Positions 61,402 to 64,000 of a stretch of DNA of 64,000 bases are shown here, piece by piece. The translations under genes were made by a program, and so were the position numbers. The notes under the pieces were generated by a model that was not told where the DNA came from, searched no databases, and saw nothing but the letters and a program-made list of their open reading frames with translations. The stretch's first letter is position 1, and the number at the start of each line of letters is the position of its first letter. The DNA is from Roseiarcus sp963820095 (lineage in GTDB: Bacteria; Pseudomonadota; Alphaproteobacteria; Rhizobiales; Beijerinckiaceae): positions 1-64,000 of the forward strand of contig CAWFZA010000026.1 in assembly GCA_963820095.1 (NCBI GenBank), written 5' to 3'.

Positions 61402-61638
61402 TCAGCGGATCACGTAAGGCAAGAGGCCCAGAAATCGGGCGCGCTTGATCGCCTGGGCGAGTTCGCGCTGCTTGCCGGCGCTAACCGCGGTGATGCGGGA
61501 GGGCACGATCTTGCCGCGTTCGGAAATGTAGCGCGACAGCAGACGAATGTCCTTGTAGTCGATCTTCGGCGCGTTCGGGCCGGAAAACGGGCAGGACTTG
61601 CGGCGGCGAAAAAACGGACGGCGGGGGGCGCTGGCCAT
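61402..61638 (-). CDS. rpsR: 30S ribosomal protein S18
   Basis: A 78-aa protein (bS18). MASAPRRPFFRRRKSCPFSG is the Arg-rich start. IDYKDIRLLSRYISERGKIV and PSRITAVSAGKQRELAQAIK, with RARFLGLLPYV, form the conserved core that pairs with S6 on the platform of the 30S subunit. Its ATG overlaps the rpsF stop (TGATG), so the two partner proteins are made in equal amounts. Confidence 0.97.
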   Translation of the reverse strand: MASAPRRPFFRRRKSCPFSGPNAPKIDYKDIRLLSRYISERGKIVPSRITAVSAGKQRELAQAIKRARFLGLLPYVIR

Positions 61639-62090
61639 CAGATTGCTCCTTGGGTTGCGTCTTCACGCGGCCGGCGGGGAGGGCGATCCCCACGATCTCC
61701 GCGGTCGCCCCGATCCGGTCGATCCCCACGCGGTCCGCGCGGTCCGCGGTCGTCGCGGTCGCTCTCCTCGCGCTTGCGCAGCATGGCGGACGGCCCGGCC
61801 TCGTGTTCGTCGACGCGAATGGTGAGGTAGCGGATGACGTCCTCGTTGAGGCTCAAGAGGCGCTCGGTCTCGACCACCGCTTCGGAGGGGCCGGCGATGT
61901 TGAGCATCGTGAAGTGGGCCTTGCGATTCTTCTTGATGCGGAAAGCAAGCGACTTCAGGCCCCAAGGCTCGACCTTGGTGACCGCGCCGCCACGGGAGGC
62001 GATCGTGGTTTTGATCTGCTCCGTCAGCGCTTCGACTTGCTGCTGCGTGACGTCCTGGCGCGCCAGGAAGATATGCTCGTAGAGAGCCAT
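61638..62090 (-). CDS. rpsF: 30S ribosomal protein S6
   Basis: A 150-aa protein (bS6) from ATG 62090; the longer open frame upstream is leader. The ferredoxin-like core is MALYEHIFLARQDVTQQQVE, VEPWGLKSLAFRIKKNRKAH, FTMLNIAGPSEAVVETERLL and NEDVIRYLTIRVDEHEAGPS. A C-terminal tail of ~35 residues is built of repeated Arg-Gly-Asp/Pro units (RGPRGPRGDRPDRGDRGDRG), longer than in E. coli. It is first in the rpsF-rpsR-DUF2232-rplI operon. Leader hairpins may bind S6:S18. Confidence 0.96.
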   Translation of the reverse strand: MALYEHIFLARQDVTQQQVEALTEQIKTTIASRGGAVTKVEPWGLKSLAFRIKKNRKAHFTMLNIAGPSEAVVETERLLSLNEDVIRYLTIRVDEHEAGPSAMLRKREESDRDDRGPRGPRGDRPDRGDRGDRGDRPPRRPREDATQGAI

Positions 62091-62110
62091 GTTGGGCCTT
62101 TCCAATTCAA

Positions 62111-62150
62111 CCGCGTCCCACGCGGAGCCCTTCGAGCCCGGGAAAGGCTC
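62111..62150 (-). promoter_or_regulatory. rpsF leader with two hairpins, possible S6:S18 autoregulatory element
   Basis: The leader 20-60 nt before rpsF can form CCGCG/CGCGG at 62111-62125 and GAGCC/GGCTC at 62134-62150. In many bacteria S6:S18 binds a structured rpsF leader to control its own operon. These hairpins sit where such an element would be. I could not confirm the conserved CCG bulge of the known motif. Confidence 0.3.
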
Positions 62151-62339
62151 GACCGGATCGTTCGAAGGCGGGAACACGGGAGGACGGACACTCGAGGCCC
62201 TGCCGCACGCTCGCTTTGAGCGCGCAGCCCTCCGTTCAGCCCCCGGCGGGACGCAACGAGGCGCTCCTCATATAGAGACTTCAGCTTGTCTTCAAGGAGA
62301 ATCGGCGGCAATTGCGCGGGGCAGGGGATCGGAGTCAAA

Positions 62340-62365
62340 CAGGGCGGCCAATGCCGCCCTGTTTT
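62340..62365 (+). terminator. Rho-independent terminator
   Basis: CAGGGCGGC (62340-62348), a CAAT loop, then GCCGCCCTG (62353-62361) make a perfect 9-bp GC stem followed by TTTT. On the opposite strand it is followed by TTT as well, so it could also stop minus-strand transcripts coming from the SDR gene before they enter rpsF. Confidence 0.75.
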
Positions 62366-62715
62366 GTCGCATCCCCTAAACCTTGGGCCGTGGTCCGCGC
62401 TCACGGTTTCCGATCGATGATTCCGGTTTGCGGCGCCTGATCGGCTTCTCCATAGGCCGTCATGACGTCGGCCGCGGTTTTATCCACTTCGGCCGCGTGA
62501 TAGGGCAGCCAAAAGGGTCGCAATGTTTTGCCGCCGTTGCATCAGTCTTCGATTTGTTCGTGTTTCTCGTTGATTTCTCCGGCTCTCGGGCCATAGCGTC
62601 GCCTCCTGGGTCAGGGGTTCCCGGCCAGAAAACGCGCTACCGCTCGCACGGTTCCTTTCATCGAATTAAGAAAAATTAAGGCGCCCCACGCGACCAATGC
62701 AGCGCGGATTCCGCT
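62366..62715. other. Intergenic with possible small minus-strand frame
   Basis: Most of these 350 nt have no recognised gene. On the minus strand 62594-62460 is a 44-aa frame (MAREPEKSTRNTNKSKTDAT then a Cys-containing end). An overlapping phase reads FWLPYHAAEVDKTAADVMTA and ends at 62401. One of these may be a small protein, or the two may be halves of one frameshifted gene. The evidence is too thin to call it. Confidence 0.3.
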
Positions 62716-63486
62716 TTAGTCGGGAGATTTGAAGCTGAGAATTCTATCGGTCGGAAAGTCATACAATTTGCCCGTTTCACCCCAATCCGCCGAGCACATC
62801 TCGACAATCTTGGGCGCCAGTTCCGCGGGCTCGCGCAGCGTCGAGGGATCTTCTCCGGGCATTGCGGTTGCGCGCATCCGGGTTCGCAACGGGCCGGGAT
62901 TGACCAGCATGACGCGGACGTTCGACGTATTGACGGTCTCGGCGGCGTAGGTGCGGGCGAGGGCGTCGAGCGCGGCTTTGGAAATCGCGTACGGGCCCCA
63001 ATAGGCGCGCAGATCCGCCCGGCTCGCTGCGCCAGAGGTCATGAACGCCACGCGTCCTGCGGGGGACGATCGAAGCAGCGGATCGAGCGACCGAATAAGA
63101 CGCCAGTTGGCGGTCACATTGACCGCCATCACGTCGTCCCACGTTTTCGGATCGAGTTGATGCAAGGGGGTCAACAGACCCAGCACGCCGGCGTTGCCGA
63201 CGAAGGCGTCAAGCCGGCCCCATCGGCGATTGAGCGCTTCGCCGAGCCGATCGATGGCGGCGAAGTCGCGCAAGTCCATGGGAACCAAGGTCGTGGCCTC
63301 CGGCTCTTCAGGCCGCAGCGCTCGAATCTCGTCGTCGAGTTCCTCGAGCCCGCCCTGAGTGCGGGCCAGCGCAACCACATGCGCGCCCGACTTGGCCAAG
63401 GCGACAGCCGCCGCGCGCCCAATGCCGCGAGAGGCCCCGGTCACCAGCGCGATCCGGGGCGCTCCATCGTGCTTCGATGCACTCAA
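62716..63486 (-). CDS. Short-chain dehydrogenase/reductase
   Basis: A 256-aa classical SDR (TTG start 63486). It has the NAD(P) loop LVTGASRGIGRAAAVALA, NAGVLGLLTPLHQLDPK, the catalytic Ser in VAFMTSGAASRADLRAY, the catalytic Tyr/Lys in GPYAISKAALDALARTYAAE, and NPGPLRTRMRATAMPGEDPS. Oxidoreduction of an alcohol/ketone pair is sure; the substrate is unknown. The family member beside purF in many Rhizobiales looks alike, but purF is not here. Its transcript probably ends at the hairpin at 62340-62365. Confidence 0.87.
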   Translation of the reverse strand: MSASKHDGAPRIALVTGASRGIGRAAAVALAKSGAHVVALARTQGGLEELDDEIRALRPEEPEATTLVPMDLRDFAAIDRLGEALNRRWGRLDAFVGNAGVLGLLTPLHQLDPKTWDDVMAVNVTANWRLIRSLDPLLRSSPAGRVAFMTSGAASRADLRAYWGPYAISKAALDALARTYAAETVNTSNVRVMLVNPGPLRTRMRATAMPGEDPSTLREPAELAPKIVEMCSADWGETGKLYDFPTDRILSFKSPD

Positions 63487-63760
63487 TCGACACTCCTTGC
63501 ATCATTTGCTAGGCTTGCCTATGGGGCATGGTTGCGGGAGGACGCAAGACAGCGGGGGCCGGTTCGCGCTAGCGCCGGGTGGGGCGGCGCGGCAAGCGTG
63601 GATTTTCTGTTCCGCCGATACTAGGCTCGACCCCTCAGGGACTGCCGCGACTGAAACGAGAGTCCGAGCCGGATCGGACATGGGTGGCCGACGTGCGTTT
63701 GGGACCTGCGCGGTCAAGGGCTGACATTGCGCGGGAGGGGGAAATTGATTGGGGCTCGAT

Positions 63761-64000
63761 ATGGCGAACGCTAGAGTTGGCCGCGAATCTGGGAAAACCG
63801 TGACTCGCGCTGATTTGTCGGAAATCGTTTATCAGAAGATCGGATTGTCTCGCACGGAGTTGGCGGAACTCGTCCAGTCGGTTCTGGATGAAATTTGCGA
63901 TGCGGCCGCGCGCGGCGAAACAGTCAAGCTCTCCGGCTTCGGATCGTTCGTCGTCCGCTCCAAGGGCGAGCGGGTGGGGCGCAATCCCAAGACGGGAGTT
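63761..64000 (+). CDS. ihfA: Integration host factor subunit alpha, partial (runs off the window)
   Basis: The first 80 residues, starting at ATG 63761, read MANARVGRESGKTVTRADLS, EIVYQKIGLSRTELAELVQS, VLDEICDAAARGETVKLSGF and GSFVVRSKGERVGRNPKTGV. GRNPKTG is the signature of the HU/IHF family, at the base of the DNA-intercalating arm, and TRADLxExVYxKxGLSRTE favours IHF alpha. The Pro-containing arm tip lies beyond the edge. A start at GTG 63800 or so would remove a non-conserved N-terminal extension of ~12 residues. IHF bends DNA in recombination and transcription. Confidence 0.92.
   Translation, partial: MANARVGRESGKTVTRADLSEIVYQKIGLSRTELAELVQSVLDEICDAAARGETVKLSGFGSFVVRSKGERVGRNPKTGV

Noticed and set aside
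61686..61760. Short repeats (CGGTCGATCCCCACG-like units) as a possible CRISPR or regulatory array
   Set aside because: They are the coding repeats of the Arg-Gly-Asp-rich tail of S6, not spaced by unique sequence.
1..64000. CRISPR arrays, prophage or a large defence island
   Set aside because: No regularly spaced repeats, Cas, phage structural or defence-enzyme genes were found. The accessory content is limited to one IS, a decayed toxin-antitoxin pair and gene remnants.

Overview
The window is GC-rich chromosomal DNA of an alphaproteobacterium, most likely of the Hyphomicrobiales (Rhizobiales), perhaps near Beijerinckiaceae/Methylocystaceae. That placement is an inference. It rests on the blocks rpsF-rpsR-DUF2232-rplI and pyrE-pdxJ-acpS, an IalB-family protein, an ExbB/OmpA-like gene pair, ihfA, and the molybdenum storage protein genes. 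No rRNA or other decisive taxonomic marker is present. There are two tRNA genes: Val(GAC) and Thr(TGT).

Layout. 0-4 kb is decayed: a PRC-barrel gene in pieces, an acyltransferase-3 gene with many frame changes, an intact membrane-anchored SGNH-like protein, and a broken BrnT/BrnA-type toxin-antitoxin pair. 4-18.8 kb is mixed chromosomal: HSL-type hydrolase and MFS exporter; a UBP zinc finger beside a cyclic-nucleotide-domain/thioredoxin-reductase-like flavoprotein; an unknown HEVGH zincin-like protein; a Na+/H+ antiporter; a Ni/Co permease; an L,D-transpeptidase; a MoeB/ThiF-like enzyme; a truncated globin; a thiolase; a cysteine synthase. 19.0-22.7 kb holds one ribose-type ABC transporter operon. 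22.7-27.1 kb is a molybdenum operon, modA-modB-mosB-mosA-modC, with a Mo-box-like palindrome upstream. It joins high-affinity molybdate import to the polynuclear Mo/W storage protein.

28.5-32.5 kb is a denitrification locus, nirK-nirV-sco. NirK has a C-terminal cytochrome c domain, genes are coupled by short overlaps, and an FNR/Nnr box lies upstream of nirK. A complete IS630-family element (1047 bp, TA target duplication, A7 frameshift signal) is inserted in sco. 33-46 kb carries leuC, arfB, two metallo-beta-lactamase-fold enzymes, a histidine phosphatase, typA/bipA, an alpha/beta hydrolase, a Liv-type binding protein, an ExbB/MotA-like plus OmpA/MotB-like pair, and asd. 47-52 kb carries a broken GNAT gene, tRNA-Val, IalB, a lipoprotein, pyrE-pdxJ-acpS and tRNA-Thr. 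52-56.5 kb is a second ribose-type ABC operon followed by a decayed opposite-strand permease with a 291-bp tandem duplication. 56.5-64 kb has a DEAD-box helicase interrupted by a stop codon and a frameshift, a DUF1254 protein, the rpsF-rpsR-DUF2232-rplI cluster, an SDR and the start of ihfA.

A striking window-wide pattern is that many otherwise well-conserved genes are broken by one extra base. Examples are brnA, a 110-codon exported protein, mosA, a GNAT gene, acpS and the helicase. acpS is normally essential, so some or all of these may be sequence errors rather than true pseudogenes. This should be settled before biology is built on any one of them.
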